Source of the DNA: Pandoraea sp. ASV26
GTDB taxonomy: Bacteria; Pseudomonadota; Gammaproteobacteria; Burkholderiales; Burkholderiaceae
Length of the DNA: 36,905 nt
Direction of reading: 5' to 3'
NCBI RefSeq assembly: GCF_016428915.1
Contig: NZ_JAELTP010000060.1
Location: 1 to 36,905 of the forward strand
In this document: piece by piece, positions 7,269-16,115 of the stretch
Position numbering within the stretch: the stretch's first letter is position 1
Layout of the letters: every line of letters begins with the position of its first letter
The notes under the pieces: model-generated
Databases searched by the model: none
What the model saw: the letters and a program-made list of their open reading frames with translations, nothing else
Told to the model about the DNA's origin: nothing
Position numbers and translations under genes: made by a program

Positions 7269-8547
7269 GCAAATTCTCCGAAGTCAGCGGTAAGTAGAAA
7301 AGCCGGTCCTGCCCGCCGATCGACACGCCGTCGGCATGGATGGCGAGCACGCGTGTGCCACCCGGCAAGTGCACGCCTTGCGACAGACGCGTACCATCCG
7401 CGAGCGTGAGTTGAGGCGCGTCGGGCGAGCCGCCGATGCTCACGAGCGGCGCGGAAAATCCCGTGTCGGCCAACGTCGGTATCGGCGGGGGCAGCGGTTC
7501 GATGCGCACGGGCATCGTGTTCGCGGCCGCATTCCATGTGTCGACGACGCCCTTCAGCGATGCCTGCCGTCCTGCCGTCAGGGCGCCGGTGAGCCGCCAC
7601 CCGTTGCGATCGCGGGAGATGTCGATGCCGCGCAACTGGCCGGCGTCGCGCAACGTCTTCACCAACTGCTCGAAGCTGCGGGCCGTGCCTTCGGCGACCC
7701 GCCAGCCTTGTGGCAATGCCAGCGCATCGAGCGCGTCGGACGCCGTGCGCCAGTGGGCGTCGGCGACAAAGGGGCCGCTGATGACGACCTCGCCGTGCGG
7801 CGCCACATTCACCTGCGCGTTGCCGAAGCCGTGCAAGCGCAGCAGCGTGCTGACTGTCTGGATCGAATCCTCCGGACACCACGTCCCATCGCTCAGCGCC
7901 TTTCCCTGCCAACGCGCCTCGGCGCGCAGCCGCGCGCGCGTGGCTTCGTCGATGCAGCCCCCTGATAGATGCACCGCATCGCCCGTAGTGTTCAGCGTGA
8001 TCTGGGGCGCAATGCGTGCCGCCAAGGTCTTCAAGGCGTCGGGCGGCGGTGGCTGAGAGATGACATTGGCGGTTCCGGTGCGCCAGATCGCCACGCCCGC
8101 GGCCGCGATCAGCAGCGACATTCCCGTGACGAAGATCCATGCCGCCGGTGCGCGGCCGCGCGGCGTGATGACGTCCGGCGCATTGGGCGATGGCGCGTGC
8201 GCACAACGGCGTTCGGGGCGCTTCGGTGTGGTGGCGGGAGGGCTCTCGGTGCCGTTCGCGAGCCAGATGCCCAACCCCGCAAGGTCGATCACCGTATGCA
8301 GCGGAAGCAAAAGCGGGGCGGCAACGTCATCGTCGGCGGGGGCGAGGGGCGTGCCGTCTATCCAGACAGGCGCAGCGCTGGCGAGTCGAACGCCGTCATC
8401 GTCCACGCGCAGCGTGATCCGGACATCGTGCTCGAGCGTCATCGCGATGTCGGAATCGTCGTCCCCAATGGTCAGCGGGCCCGGTGGCAGTGGCATGGGA
8501 CGTCCGGCGAGCGGGCCATCGAGCAGTGTCAGCGTGAACATGGTCAT
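7243..8547 (-). CDS. sctD: T3SS inner-membrane ring protein SctD (SsaD/EscD)
   Basis: A 434-residue bitopic membrane protein. Residues 1-100 fit the cytoplasmic FHA-like domain (LTLLDGPLAGRPMPLPPGPLTIG), followed by a Pro/Arg-rich linker, one transmembrane helix at about 135-155, and a periplasmic part of about 275 residues with repeated BON-like ring modules. SctD surrounds SctJ in the inner ring and meets the secretin across the periplasm; its cytoplasmic domain docks the sorting platform. The ATG overlaps the sctC stop (ATGA), so the secretin and ring proteins are coupled. An alternative start two codons later is possible. Confidence 0.92.
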   Translation of the reverse strand: MTMFTLTLLDGPLAGRPMPLPPGPLTIGDDDSDIAMTLEHDVRITLRVDDDGVRLASAAPVWIDGTPLAPADDDVAAPLLLPLHTVIDLAGLGIWLANGTESPPATTPKRPERRCAHAPSPNAPDVITPRGRAPAAWIFVTGMSLLIAAAGVAIWRTGTANVISQPPPPDALKTLAARIAPQITLNTTGDAVHLSGGCIDEATRARLRAEARWQGKALSDGTWCPEDSIQTVSTLLRLHGFGNAQVNVAPHGEVVISGPFVADAHWRTASDALDALALPQGWRVAEGTARSFEQLVKTLRDAGQLRGIDISRDRNGWRLTGALTAGRQASLKGVVDTWNAAANTMPVRIEPLPPPIPTLADTGFSAPLVSIGGSPDAPQLTLADGTRLSQGVHLPGGTRVLAIHADGVSIGGQDRLFYLPLTSENLHGDSPDPA

Positions 8548-10214
8548 GCGCTCGGCACGTCGGCCGCCGGTTCGGCCTTGATGAGAAACAGCCGCATGAC
8601 GCTGTCGTTCCGGTTGCTTGTCGAGCTGAACAGGCGGCCGATGAGCGGCAGATCCCCCAGCAAGGGAATCTTGCGTTCCTGCTCGTGCTGCGTGTCTTGC
8701 ACGAAGCCGCCCAGCAGCAGACTTTGTCCCGCTTGCAGCGTGGCGTGCGTCGAGATCGAGGAGTTGCGGATGGTCGGGACTTCGTTGCGCGCGTTGCGTT
8801 CGCTGCGCACCTCGCCACCGTCTTCGATGTTGAGGGTCAGCATCACCTGTTCGCGCCCGACGTCTTCTGCCTCGTTAGGAATGAGGCGCGGCGTGACGCG
8901 CAACAGCGAGCCCGACGTCACACTCTCCAGTTTGGCGACCTTCTCGCCCGAGACCTTCGTGTAGAACGTCACACTGCGATCGAGCACGGCCTGCATGTTA
9001 TCGAGTGTGACGATGGAGGGCCGGGACAGCACACGAGCCTTGGAGTTTCGCTCCAGGGCGCTCAGATTGAGCATGAACTTGTTGGTGTCACCGACCACGG
9101 TCGTGAACGTGCTGCTGTCGCCGTCCTGCATTTGCCCGTTCAGCGACACGGTGCCGAAGCCACCGAGCCGGGCGCTGCCGGAGAAGTCGACACCCAACTC
9201 GGCAATATCGCTGGCGTTGACGTCGATGATGGCGACCGAGATGTCGACCAGCCGGGGCCGGATGTCGAGCTGCGCGATCAGGTCGCCGTAGATGGGCAGG
9301 TTGCGTCGGCGCTCGCGCACGATGACGGCGTTGCGGCGAGGATCGGCCGAGAAGCGCGGTGTGCTGGTTCCGCTGGCAGCGCTGGGGGCGTTCGGCACGG
9401 ACGTCGTGGACGTCAGGGATGTCAGGGGCGTTGGCGACGTGGCGATGATCGGCCCCGCGCCCAGAATCAGATCCTTGAGTACGCTGACCACGCCCGGCAC
9501 CACAACTTCCTGCCCGCGATAAAAGTACCTCGTGTCGTCCGCCGTCGCGAATTTCAGGGGAAATATCTTGATGGTCTCTTCGCTTTCCTGCTGATCCCGG
9601 GCGTCGCGTTCGACGTATTCGGCGAGCATCGAGACCGTCTCCATGCAGGCCGGAACCCCGGCGATCTCAAGTGCGCGTGTGGCTGGAATCGCCCGTGCCA
9701 CGCAGTGTCTGGGGTGCAGCACACCTGCGTCGCGAAGGTGTCCGAGCAAGTCGTCGGGCGACGCATAACGCAACGACATGACGCGTCGAGTCGCCTCGCT
9801 GGACTTATAGATGTTTAGCGTCTGGCCGTTGAAGTACCACGAAAGCCGATAACGTTCCGATAGCGCGTCGAGCGTCGCTTGGGCTGTGCCCGCAGGCAGC
9901 GTTCCGATGAAGCGGTCGTCGACCTGAGCACTGACCGCCGTGGGAATGCCGTGATGCGCCCCGAAGTCGCGCAACAACTCCGCCAGCGGCGTGCCTGCGC
10001 TCTGGAAGACGAACGGGCCACCGCGCCACACGGGCATTGCCGCTGTTATCGGCGGCGCAACCCGTGTTGCCGGCATCGCCTGCGAGCGCGTTGAAACACG
10101 CGGCGGTTGCTCTGCGAAAGGTTGGGGGGGCACCGCGACGACCGGCGTGACCGACAGAAGCCCGGCGAGCGGGGCGGCGAGGCGCAGTGTGAGGCGCGTG
10201 AGATGAGGCCGCAT
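8544..10214 (-). CDS. sctC: T3SS outer-membrane secretin SctC (SsaC/EscC)
   Basis: The preferred start is ATG 10214, giving 556 residues with a signal peptide (basic MRPHLTRLTLRL, hydrophobic core, VAVPP). A longer frame to 10355 overlaps the upstream gene and would bury the signal. N-terminal N0/N1 domains follow (about 60-230), then a Ser/Thr/Pro insertion, and the secretin domain with its hallmark VPTIRNSSISTHATLQAGQ and LLLGGFVQD, then KIPLLGDLPLIGRLF. SctC oligomerises into the outer-membrane gate. No pilotin gene was recognised in the window. The start lies two bases after the ssaB-like stop. Confidence 0.95.
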   Translation of the reverse strand: MRPHLTRLTLRLAAPLAGLLSVTPVVAVPPQPFAEQPPRVSTRSQAMPATRVAPPITAAMPVWRGGPFVFQSAGTPLAELLRDFGAHHGIPTAVSAQVDDRFIGTLPAGTAQATLDALSERYRLSWYFNGQTLNIYKSSEATRRVMSLRYASPDDLLGHLRDAGVLHPRHCVARAIPATRALEIAGVPACMETVSMLAEYVERDARDQQESEETIKIFPLKFATADDTRYFYRGQEVVVPGVVSVLKDLILGAGPIIATSPTPLTSLTSTTSVPNAPSAASGTSTPRFSADPRRNAVIVRERRRNLPIYGDLIAQLDIRPRLVDISVAIIDVNASDIAELGVDFSGSARLGGFGTVSLNGQMQDGDSSTFTTVVGDTNKFMLNLSALERNSKARVLSRPSIVTLDNMQAVLDRSVTFYTKVSGEKVAKLESVTSGSLLRVTPRLIPNEAEDVGREQVMLTLNIEDGGEVRSERNARNEVPTIRNSSISTHATLQAGQSLLLGGFVQDTQHEQERKIPLLGDLPLIGRLFSSTSNRNDSVMRLFLIKAEPAADVPSA

Positions 10215-10216
10215 GG

Positions 10217-10951
10217 TCAGCAACGGCGCAAGGTGTGAAGGCGCCGGCTGGCGTCTGCGGCATCGGTGGCGCGAGACGACGGTGAGGCCGGCGATGCGGG
10301 GGATGCAGACGGTGAGGTCTGAGCGTGCATGCCTTGCGACGTCACCATCGCGCAAGCCAGGAGCTGGCGGCGAAGTTGTGCCTCCACGCGCGCCGCAGGT
10401 TCACTGGCGTCGAAGCGGTGAACCCACCAGAGGACGTCGTTCGCGATGCATAGACTGTCGTCGCGCAACGCCGGCTCACCGGCCAGCACGAGCGAGAGTC
10501 GCATGAGCCAGCGTGAGAGTGCCGTGTCGTCGGCGAGCGCCGTCGCGAGCGGCTGCGTGTCGTGCGTTTGCTGCCGTTGCGGCAGTGCCACTGCCGTCGC
10601 CACGCAATAACCACCGCTGGCGTGACAGGTCCAGCCGCGTTGACCGTCGAGATCGAGCGCAATGCGCGTGCCCTGTACGTCGCGCGGGGCAATCCAGTCG
10701 AGTGCGGCAAGCGCAAATGGCAAACGCATAGGTATCTGAAGGAGGCAGTGCAAGAGCACAGGGAACGAGTCACGCACGGGATCGGCAACGCAGGTCATCG
10801 CCTGGCTCTGGCGGTCCGGGCAGTCCTGGCAGTCCGGGCGGTCGATCAGGCGGCGTACAAGGATCGTCATTATCAAGCGTTGCGTTGACGACGCCATCCG
10901 GCACAGACCTGAAGTCAGCGCCGAAGGTGCCGATTTTTGGTGGTTTCCCAT
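10217..10951 (-). CDS. SsaB/SpiC-like T3SS switch protein (tentative)
   Basis: The frame ends two bases before the secretin start, the position of ssaB (spiC) in SPI-2. The best ribosome binding site is GGAG six bases before ATG 10951 (244 residues); ATG 10798 (193 residues) is closer to where the resemblance begins. From memory of SpiC, the stretch LSLVLAGEPALRDDSLCIA...W...FDASEPAARVEAQLRRQL aligns in spacing with its LLLAAHP..HDYAIQLT...W...SSS...IEIEKHL region. SpiC acts with SsaM and SsaL to impose translocator-before-effector secretion and has also been reported as an effector. The protein is longer than SpiC (about 130 residues), with an unexplained Cys/Asp/Pro N-terminus and a Ser/Pro-rich end. 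The gene is real on positional grounds; the family call is tentative. Confidence 0.55.
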   Translation of the reverse strand: MGNHQKSAPSALTSGLCRMASSTQRLIMTILVRRLIDRPDCQDCPDRQSQAMTCVADPVRDSFPVLLHCLLQIPMRLPFALAALDWIAPRDVQGTRIALDLDGQRGWTCHASGGYCVATAVALPQRQQTHDTQPLATALADDTALSRWLMRLSLVLAGEPALRDDSLCIANDVLWWVHRFDASEPAARVEAQLRRQLLACAMVTSQGMHAQTSPSASPASPASPSSRATDAADASRRLHTLRRC

Positions 10952-11058
10952 GCCGATCTCCGGGGGAAGGCGCAAGTTTCACGCGACCGGCCGAAAGTCG
11001 AAAGAAAGTGACCCAAAATCCGCATAAATGTTAATGACCAACTGTCGAGGAGTTGCGA
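10952..11058. promoter_or_regulatory. Divergent intergenic region between ssaB-like and ssrB-like genes
   Basis: About 107 bases that must serve both the leftward basal-body arm and the rightward response regulator. It has an AT-richer pocket (CATAAATGTTAATG near 11024-11037) and the direct repeat CGAAAG-T-CGAAAG followed by AAAG (about 10992-11007). These are plausible promoter or operator parts, but no hexamer pair can be assigned with confidence. A GAGGAG ribosome binding site at 11047-11052 fixes the start of the response regulator at 11059. Confidence 0.4.
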
Positions 11059-11718
11059 ATGACCGGGGGTATCGGTGTCATCGTTGTCGAAGATCACGAA
11101 TTGCTGGCCGACGGGCTTTGCCACCTGATCGAGCACGATCTCGGGTGGTGTGTGCTTGCGAGGGTGGTCAACGGGCTCGACGTATATCGGGCGTGCGTCG
11201 CGCATCAGCCGGCCTTGATGGTGCTGGATTTGGGGCTGCCCGGCATGGATGGCGTGGATGTGATCCGGCAATGCGCCCAGCGCTGGCCGGACTTGCGCAT
11301 CGTCGTCAATTCCGCGAGCGACGACAGCGAGCGTGCGCGTCAGTCGCTGGTGGCCGGCGCGGTGGCCTTCGTTCTGAAAAGCAGTAGCCGCGAGACGTTG
11401 ACGAGCGCGGTGTATCAGGCGATGCGTGGCGAGCGTTTCGTCGATCCGGCGGTGTTCGGCGGCATGCAGGATGCCGCCGGCATGTCGTATGCACCGCGCC
11501 CATGCGCCGTTGAGATGCCCGAGCGGTTGTTGACACTGCGCGAGCGTCAGGTGCTCAAGCTGGTCGCGGAAGGGCAGCGCAATCGGGACATCGCGCAGTT
11601 GTTGTCCATTAGCGTGAAGACAGTCGAGACGCACCGGCTTAACATGATGCGCAAGCTCGATGCGCACAACGTGGCGGACATCGTGAACTGGGCGTATCGC
11701 ATGCGAATGATGTTGTGA
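11059..11718 (+). CDS. NarL/LuxR-type response regulator, SsrB-like
   Basis: A 219-residue protein starting at ATG 11059, six bases after GAGGAG (a TTG two codons earlier would have no spacing). Receiver domain, residues 5-120: acidic pair E11-D12, phospho-acceptor D57 in VLDLGLPGMDG, and conserved K107. LuxR-type helix-turn-helix, about residues 155-215: LTLRERQVLKLVAEG, NRDIAQLLSISVKTVETH. This is the architecture of SsrB, the activator of SPI-2. The gene heads arm C and is divergent from the secretin arm, so it is well placed to control both. No histidine kinase is encoded in the window. A general NarL-family regulator could look the same; the SsrB parallel rests on context. Confidence 0.9.
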   Translation: MTGGIGVIVVEDHELLADGLCHLIEHDLGWCVLARVVNGLDVYRACVAHQPALMVLDLGLPGMDGVDVIRQCAQRWPDLRIVVNSASDDSERARQSLVAGAVAFVLKSSSRETLTSAVYQAMRGERFVDPAVFGGMQDAAGMSYAPRPCAVEMPERLLTLRERQVLKLVAEGQRNRDIAQLLSISVKTVETHRLNMMRKLDAHNVADIVNWAYRMRMML

Positions 11719-11874
11719 GCCGAGCCGTGCGTTCCCGGGCCGCTTGCTGCGAAATTCAGGTCTGCGCCGGATAGCCGCCGCGACCCTGGATGGGCGACCA
11801 TGCTCGCTGCCGCTTTCCGAGCGCCCTCCGTGCCTGGCAATCGCTGCCGACACGATCCCAACGCAAGATCGCCG

Positions 11875-12264
11875 ATGGACACCCAGACCCAACGCAAGCT
11901 CGAGCTGCTTTTCGAATTGCTGGCGCTGCCGCCGCAACGCATGGCTTCGCGCATGCGGATTGCCCTCGCCCCGTGTGTGCTGATGACGGAGGTCGATGCG
12001 CACGGCGTGACGTTGGCGTTGACGCTTGCCCATCGCGCCGAGCGCGCGCAACGGTGGTTGCCCTCGCTGCTGCAAACCTGTGCGCCGGAGTGGAGTTTCG
12101 GCATTCCCGTGCGCGCCTGTGTGGCGCAAGGCCGTCCGATGCTGATCGCGAGCCCGCCGGCAAGCGCCAATTTCCAGGCCGTCGAATGGTTGTCGTGCGT
12201 CACCCGCATGCGTCGGCTGCTGGAGGGGATCGACGCCCGGCAGCAACGGGAGACCCGCTCATGA
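11875..12264 (+). CDS. ssaM: SsaM/CesL-like gatekeeper partner
   Basis: A 129-residue protein from ATG 11875; an ATG at 11800 in the same frame is possible but adds only Arg/Pro-rich sequence. It sits directly before sctV, as ssaM does in SPI-2, and resembles SsaM (122 residues) in the N-terminal helix with LA.RM near residue 20-25 and in the C-terminal IPVRACVAQGRPMLIASPP followed by a W-containing helix (compare IPQRL...SCSPP...W in SsaM). SsaM and EPEC CesL bind the gatekeeper SsaL/SepL and control substrate order. Its stop overlaps the sctV start (ATGA). Recognition is from memory of a short, divergent family. Confidence 0.7.
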   Translation: MDTQTQRKLELLFELLALPPQRMASRMRIALAPCVLMTEVDAHGVTLALTLAHRAERAQRWLPSLLQTCAPEWSFGIPVRACVAQGRPMLIASPPASANFQAVEWLSCVTRMRRLLEGIDARQQRETRS

Positions 12265-14339
12265 CGCGCCTCATGGCGTGGCTTCGCATGGCGGCCGGGC
12301 GGCAGGACATCGTGCTGGCCGCGCTGCTGCTCGTCACGGTGCTGATGATCATCATCCCGATGCCGCCGTGGGTGATGGATCTGCTCATCGCGCTCAATCT
12401 GGGGCTGTCGCTGCTGCTGCTGATGGTGGCGCTCTACGTCAACGAGCCACTCGATTTCTCGGCGTTTCCGTCCGTGCTGCTGATGACGACGCTGTTCCGG
12501 CTCGGACTGACGATCAGCACGAGCCGTCTGATTCTGCTGCACGCCGACGCGGGCGATATCGTCTACACGTTCGGCGACTTCGCGGCCGGGGGGAACATCG
12601 TCGTCGGCATGATCGTCTTTCTGATCATCACCGTCGTGAACTTCATCGTGATTACGAAGGGCTCCGAGCGTGTGGCCGAAGTCGGTGCGCGCTTCTCGCT
12701 TGACGGCATGCCGGGCAAGCAGATGAGCATCGATGGCGATCTGAAGGCCGGCACCATCGACGCCGCCGAGGCCAAGCGGCTGCGGCGCACCGTGCAGAGG
12801 GAGAGTCAGTTCTACGGCGCCATGGATGGAGCGATGAAGTTCGTCAAGGGGGATGCCATCGCAGGGCTGGTCATCATCGTCGTGAACTTGCTGGGCGGCA
12901 TCGGCGTGGGCGTTTTCATGCACGGCAAGAGCGCGGGCGAGGCGGCGGCGCTCTACGCGATTCTCTCCATCGGCGACGGGCTCGTGTCGCAGATTCCCGC
13001 GCTGCTCATCTCGGTGACGGCGGGCATTATCGTCACGCGCGTGCCCGGCGAACATCGCCGCAATCTGGCGCGTGAGCTCACCGATCAACTCGCCGCGCAA
13101 CCGCGCTCGCTGGCACTGGCGGCAGTGGTGCTTGTCCTGTTCGGCCTGATCCCCGGCTTTCCGATGCACTACTTCCTGCTGCTTGCCGCGTTGGCGGGCG
13201 GCGGCGCGTGGTGGGCGGGGCGCCTCGCGCGCGACGGCAAGGCAGCGAAGGACGGCGCCGGCGGCGATGCCGACGATGCCGGCAAGGCGAAGTCCGGACG
13301 TCCGGGCGCACAGCCGCTGCTGGTGCGAGTCGGTTCGGCGTTGGCCGATCGCGATGGCGGAACGACCACCCTCGCCGCGTGCATCGAGACGCTGCGTGAC
13401 AAGAAGTTCGAGCAGTTTGGCGTGCCGATGCCGGAAGTGAAAGTGGACGTCGACAAGACGCTCCCGAGTGGCACGCTGGACATTCAGCTCTACCACGAGA
13501 GCGTGATGACCATCGACGTTGCCGCCGACGTGGCGCTGGCCAATCCCGATGCGGCTCACCCCATACGCGACTTGCGCGCTCTGGCCGCCGGTGCACTGCA
13601 TGAGATGCCGCTGCCGTTCGGCGGGCAGACGCTGTTCTGGCTGAGCGGCGGACAACGCGAGGCATGGCTCGCGCAGGGAGGCGCGGTCATCGAAGGCGCG
13701 GACCGGGTGGCGCACTGCGTGTCGCTCGTCATCGACGCGCATGCGGCCGACTTCCTTGGCGTTCAGGAGGCGCGTTTCCTGATGGATGCCATGGAAGATC
13801 GTTATGGCGAACTCATCAAGGAGTTGCAACGTCAATTGCCGATCAGCCGGACGGCGGAAGTGCTCCAGCGCCTGGTCGCGGAGGGGGTGTCGATTCGCGA
13901 TCTGAGGCGTGTGTTCGAGGCGCTGATCGAATGGGCGCCGCGCGAGCGCGATCAGATCATGCTGACCGAGCATGTGCGACAGAGTCTGCGTCGTCACATT
14001 ACACGACGCTTTCGCCGGGGTACCGAACACATTACCGGGTGGAACGTGGGGCGCGGCATCGAAGACGCGGTGCGCGCTGCGGTGCGGCAGACATCGTCGG
14101 GGTCTTACGCCGATCTGAATCCCGCACAGACCGACGCAATCCTGAATGCCATCGACAACGTGGTGAATGCCCACGATGGCTCGCCTGCCGTGCTGTTCAC
14201 CGCGATGGACGTGCGTCGCTTCCTGCGCAAGCTGGTCGAGCGCGACCGCGCGGATCTTCCCGTCCTGTCGTTCCAGGAAGTGGCCGACGAACCGCACGTT
14301 CGCGTGCTGGGCACCATCGACGTGCAGGGAGCGTTCTAA
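12261..14339 (+). CDS. sctV: T3SS export-gate protein SctV (SsaV/EscV)
   Basis: A 692-residue FHIPEP-family protein. ATG 12261 overlaps the ssaM-like stop; the upstream extension of the frame is not coding. The N-terminal half carries seven or eight transmembrane helices (first at about 17-35) and the family signature RLGLTISTSRLILLHADAGD. The cytoplasmic FHIPEP loop contains AR.SLDGMPGKQMSIDGDL. A linker rich in Gly, Asp and Lys (about 330-355) leads to the C-terminal domain that forms the nonameric ring receiving gatekeeper, chaperones and substrates. Length equals that of SsaV within a few residues. sctN follows after one base. Confidence 0.97.
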   Translation: MTRLMAWLRMAAGRQDIVLAALLLVTVLMIIIPMPPWVMDLLIALNLGLSLLLLMVALYVNEPLDFSAFPSVLLMTTLFRLGLTISTSRLILLHADAGDIVYTFGDFAAGGNIVVGMIVFLIITVVNFIVITKGSERVAEVGARFSLDGMPGKQMSIDGDLKAGTIDAAEAKRLRRTVQRESQFYGAMDGAMKFVKGDAIAGLVIIVVNLLGGIGVGVFMHGKSAGEAAALYAILSIGDGLVSQIPALLISVTAGIIVTRVPGEHRRNLARELTDQLAAQPRSLALAAVVLVLFGLIPGFPMHYFLLLAALAGGGAWWAGRLARDGKAAKDGAGGDADDAGKAKSGRPGAQPLLVRVGSALADRDGGTTTLAACIETLRDKKFEQFGVPMPEVKVDVDKTLPSGTLDIQLYHESVMTIDVAADVALANPDAAHPIRDLRALAAGALHEMPLPFGGQTLFWLSGGQREAWLAQGGAVIEGADRVAHCVSLVIDAHAADFLGVQEARFLMDAMEDRYGELIKELQRQLPISRTAEVLQRLVAEGVSIRDLRRVFEALIEWAPRERDQIMLTEHVRQSLRRHITRRFRRGTEHITGWNVGRGIEDAVRAAVRQTSSGSYADLNPAQTDAILNAIDNVVNAHDGSPAVLFTAMDVRRFLRKLVERDRADLPVLSFQEVADEPHVRVLGTIDVQGAF

Positions 14340-14340
14340 G

Positions 14341-15705
14341 ATGCGCCGCCCCGACGCCGCGCGCATCGCCAATGGACTGCGTCGAACGCTCGATGCCCAA
14401 CGTAAAGCCTGTGACGACTGGGGCCGGGTATCGGGTCGCGAGGTCCGCTATGGACGGATCGACAAGATCACACCGAACGCGATGCGTGCGCAGTTGCCCG
14501 GCGCGGCGCTCGGCGAGCAGTGCCGCGTCGTGTCTCCCGCGCTGGATGCAGAGGTCATTGCCGTCGAAGGGCGGCACGTCTGGCTGGCGCCGTATGCCGA
14601 GCCGAGCGGGGTGGCCAATGGGGCATTGGTGCAGGCGCTGGGCACAGCCTCGCGCGTGGCCGTCGGCGATCACCTCATCGGTGAGGTACTGGACGGGTTG
14701 GGTCGGCCGTTGCTTCCTGCGGCATCCCCCCACGGCGTTGCGCCGACGGATGTCACGTGGCGTTCGCTGGAGGCCGAACCGCCGCCGGCCATGACGCGTG
14801 CGCTCGTGTCCCGGTGCCTGCCCATCGGCATTCGCGCGATCGACGGCATGCTCACCTGCGGTCGCGGCCAGCGGCTCGGCATCTTTGCGGCCGCTGGCGG
14901 CGGCAAGAGCACGCTGCTGTCGATGATGTGCCAGGGCGCAGATGCCGATGTCATCGTTCTCGCGTTGATCGGCGAGCGTGGCCGCGAGGTGCGCGAGTTT
15001 CTGGAACTGGCGCTCACGCCCGAGGCACGTGCGCGCACCGTGTGTGTGGTGGCGACGTCCGATCGACCTGCGCTCGAACGCATGAAGGCCGCCTACACGG
15101 CAACGGCGATTGCCGAGGCGTTTCGCGATGACGGCAAGGACGTGCTGCTGCTCATGGATTCTCTGACGCGATTCGGGCGCGCCGTGCGTGATATCGGCAT
15201 GGCGGCCGGTGAGCCGCTTGGCGCGACGAGCGGCTTGCCGCCGAGTTTCTATGCGCGTCTGCCCCGGTTGCTCGAGCGTGCCGGCACCGCCACGCGCGGC
15301 AGCATCACGGCGTTCTACACCGTGCTCGTGGAAGGCGACAACCTGGACGAACCGCTGGCCGACGAAGTGCGCTCGATTGTCGATGGTCACATCGTGCTGT
15401 CGCGCCGTCTCGCGCAGGAAAATCACTATCCCGCCATCGATGTCGCGAAGAGTCTGTCCCGGGTGATGTCGCAAGTGACCGACGCGCAACATGTCGAAGC
15501 CGCCGCGCGTGTCAGGCGTGCCATGGCGCTGGCGGCCGAGGTCGAACTGCTGGTTCGCGTGGGCGAATATCAGGCCGGCCACGACCCGGATACGGACGAT
15601 GCGCTCGCGCGCGCCCCTGACATCCGCGCCTTTCTTTGTCAGTCGCAGCATGACGTGGCGCCATTCGACGATACCCGCTCATGGCTCGACCATCTGGTGA
15701 CCTGA
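14341..15705 (+). CDS. sctN: T3SS ATPase SctN (SsaN/EscN)
   Basis: A 454-residue cytoplasmic ATPase of the F1-beta/FliI family. The start at ATG 14341 lies one base after the sctV stop. Visible features are the Walker A loop AAAGGGKST (K189), the catalytic glutamate segment GERGREVREF (E212), Walker B VLLLMDSLTRFGRA (D273), and the GLPPSFYARLPRLLER segment followed by the VEGDNLDEPLADE conserved region. The hexamer sits under SctV, strips chaperones and unfolds substrates. The C-terminal helical domain is where class IB chaperones dock, which is of interest given the InvB-like protein at 6421-6834. The end overlaps sctO by 25 bases. Confidence 0.97.
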   Translation: MRRPDAARIANGLRRTLDAQRKACDDWGRVSGREVRYGRIDKITPNAMRAQLPGAALGEQCRVVSPALDAEVIAVEGRHVWLAPYAEPSGVANGALVQALGTASRVAVGDHLIGEVLDGLGRPLLPAASPHGVAPTDVTWRSLEAEPPPAMTRALVSRCLPIGIRAIDGMLTCGRGQRLGIFAAAGGGKSTLLSMMCQGADADVIVLALIGERGREVREFLELALTPEARARTVCVVATSDRPALERMKAAYTATAIAEAFRDDGKDVLLLMDSLTRFGRAVRDIGMAAGEPLGATSGLPPSFYARLPRLLERAGTATRGSITAFYTVLVEGDNLDEPLADEVRSIVDGHIVLSRRLAQENHYPAIDVAKSLSRVMSQVTDAQHVEAAARVRRAMALAAEVELLVRVGEYQAGHDPDTDDALARAPDIRAFLCQSQHDVAPFDDTRSWLDHLVT

Positions 15706-16091
15706 AGGATGACAACGGCCTTGCCGCGCTGGCAACACTCGCCAGACGCCGCGAAGCCAGCCTGCGTGCCGCACTGGCGCGCATGACGGCCGCCGCGCGT
15801 GATGCCAACGAGGCCGTCGCGGTGAGCGAGCGCGCGTGCGACACACAGCGTCGCGCGTGGCAGGACGCCTTGTCGCGCGGCGGGCTCTACGCGCAGCGCG
15901 AGGCGCACGGCGCGACGCGTTCGGTGGAAGCCGAGCGCACGGCGCTGGCCGAGGCCAAGGCCCGGCACGGCGCGGCGATGGAACACGCGCAACGGGCCGA
16001 GACGGCGGTGCAGCAGCAGCGCGAACGTCTGCAAGCCAATGCGCGCAAGCAGGAGAAGCTGCGGGAGTTGCTGATGCTTTACCGCCGTTGA
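15681..16091 (+). CDS. sctO: T3SS central stalk SctO (SsaO/YscO)
   Basis: A 136-residue, almost entirely helical protein with very high Ala, Arg, Glu and Gln content, forming a two-helix coiled coil (for example RAETAVQQQRERLQANARKQ). This fits YscO/FliJ-type stalks, which insert in the ATPase hexamer and touch SctV. The gene starts 25 bases inside sctN. Size (SsaO about 125 residues) and order (N-O-P-Q) support the call although the sequence has no diagnostic residues. A 130-base gap follows before sctP, the first break in this arm. Confidence 0.85.
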   Translation: MARPSGDLKDDNGLAALATLARRREASLRAALARMTAAARDANEAVAVSERACDTQRRAWQDALSRGGLYAQREAHGATRSVEAERTALAEAKARHGAAMEHAQRAETAVQQQRERLQANARKQEKLRELLMLYRR

Positions 16092-16115
16092 CTCGGCATC
16101 GGGGCCGGGGATATC

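Noticed and set aside
10812-10842. GC-rich imperfect repeats as a possible mobile or recombination site
   Set aside because: The units are short, imperfect and lie within the plausible ssaB-like coding frame; no partner copy was found elsewhere.
11547-14372. A 941-codon open frame on the minus strand
   Set aside because: It lies opposite the response regulator, ssaM-like and sctV genes, whose protein families are certain; high GC third positions produce such shadow frames.
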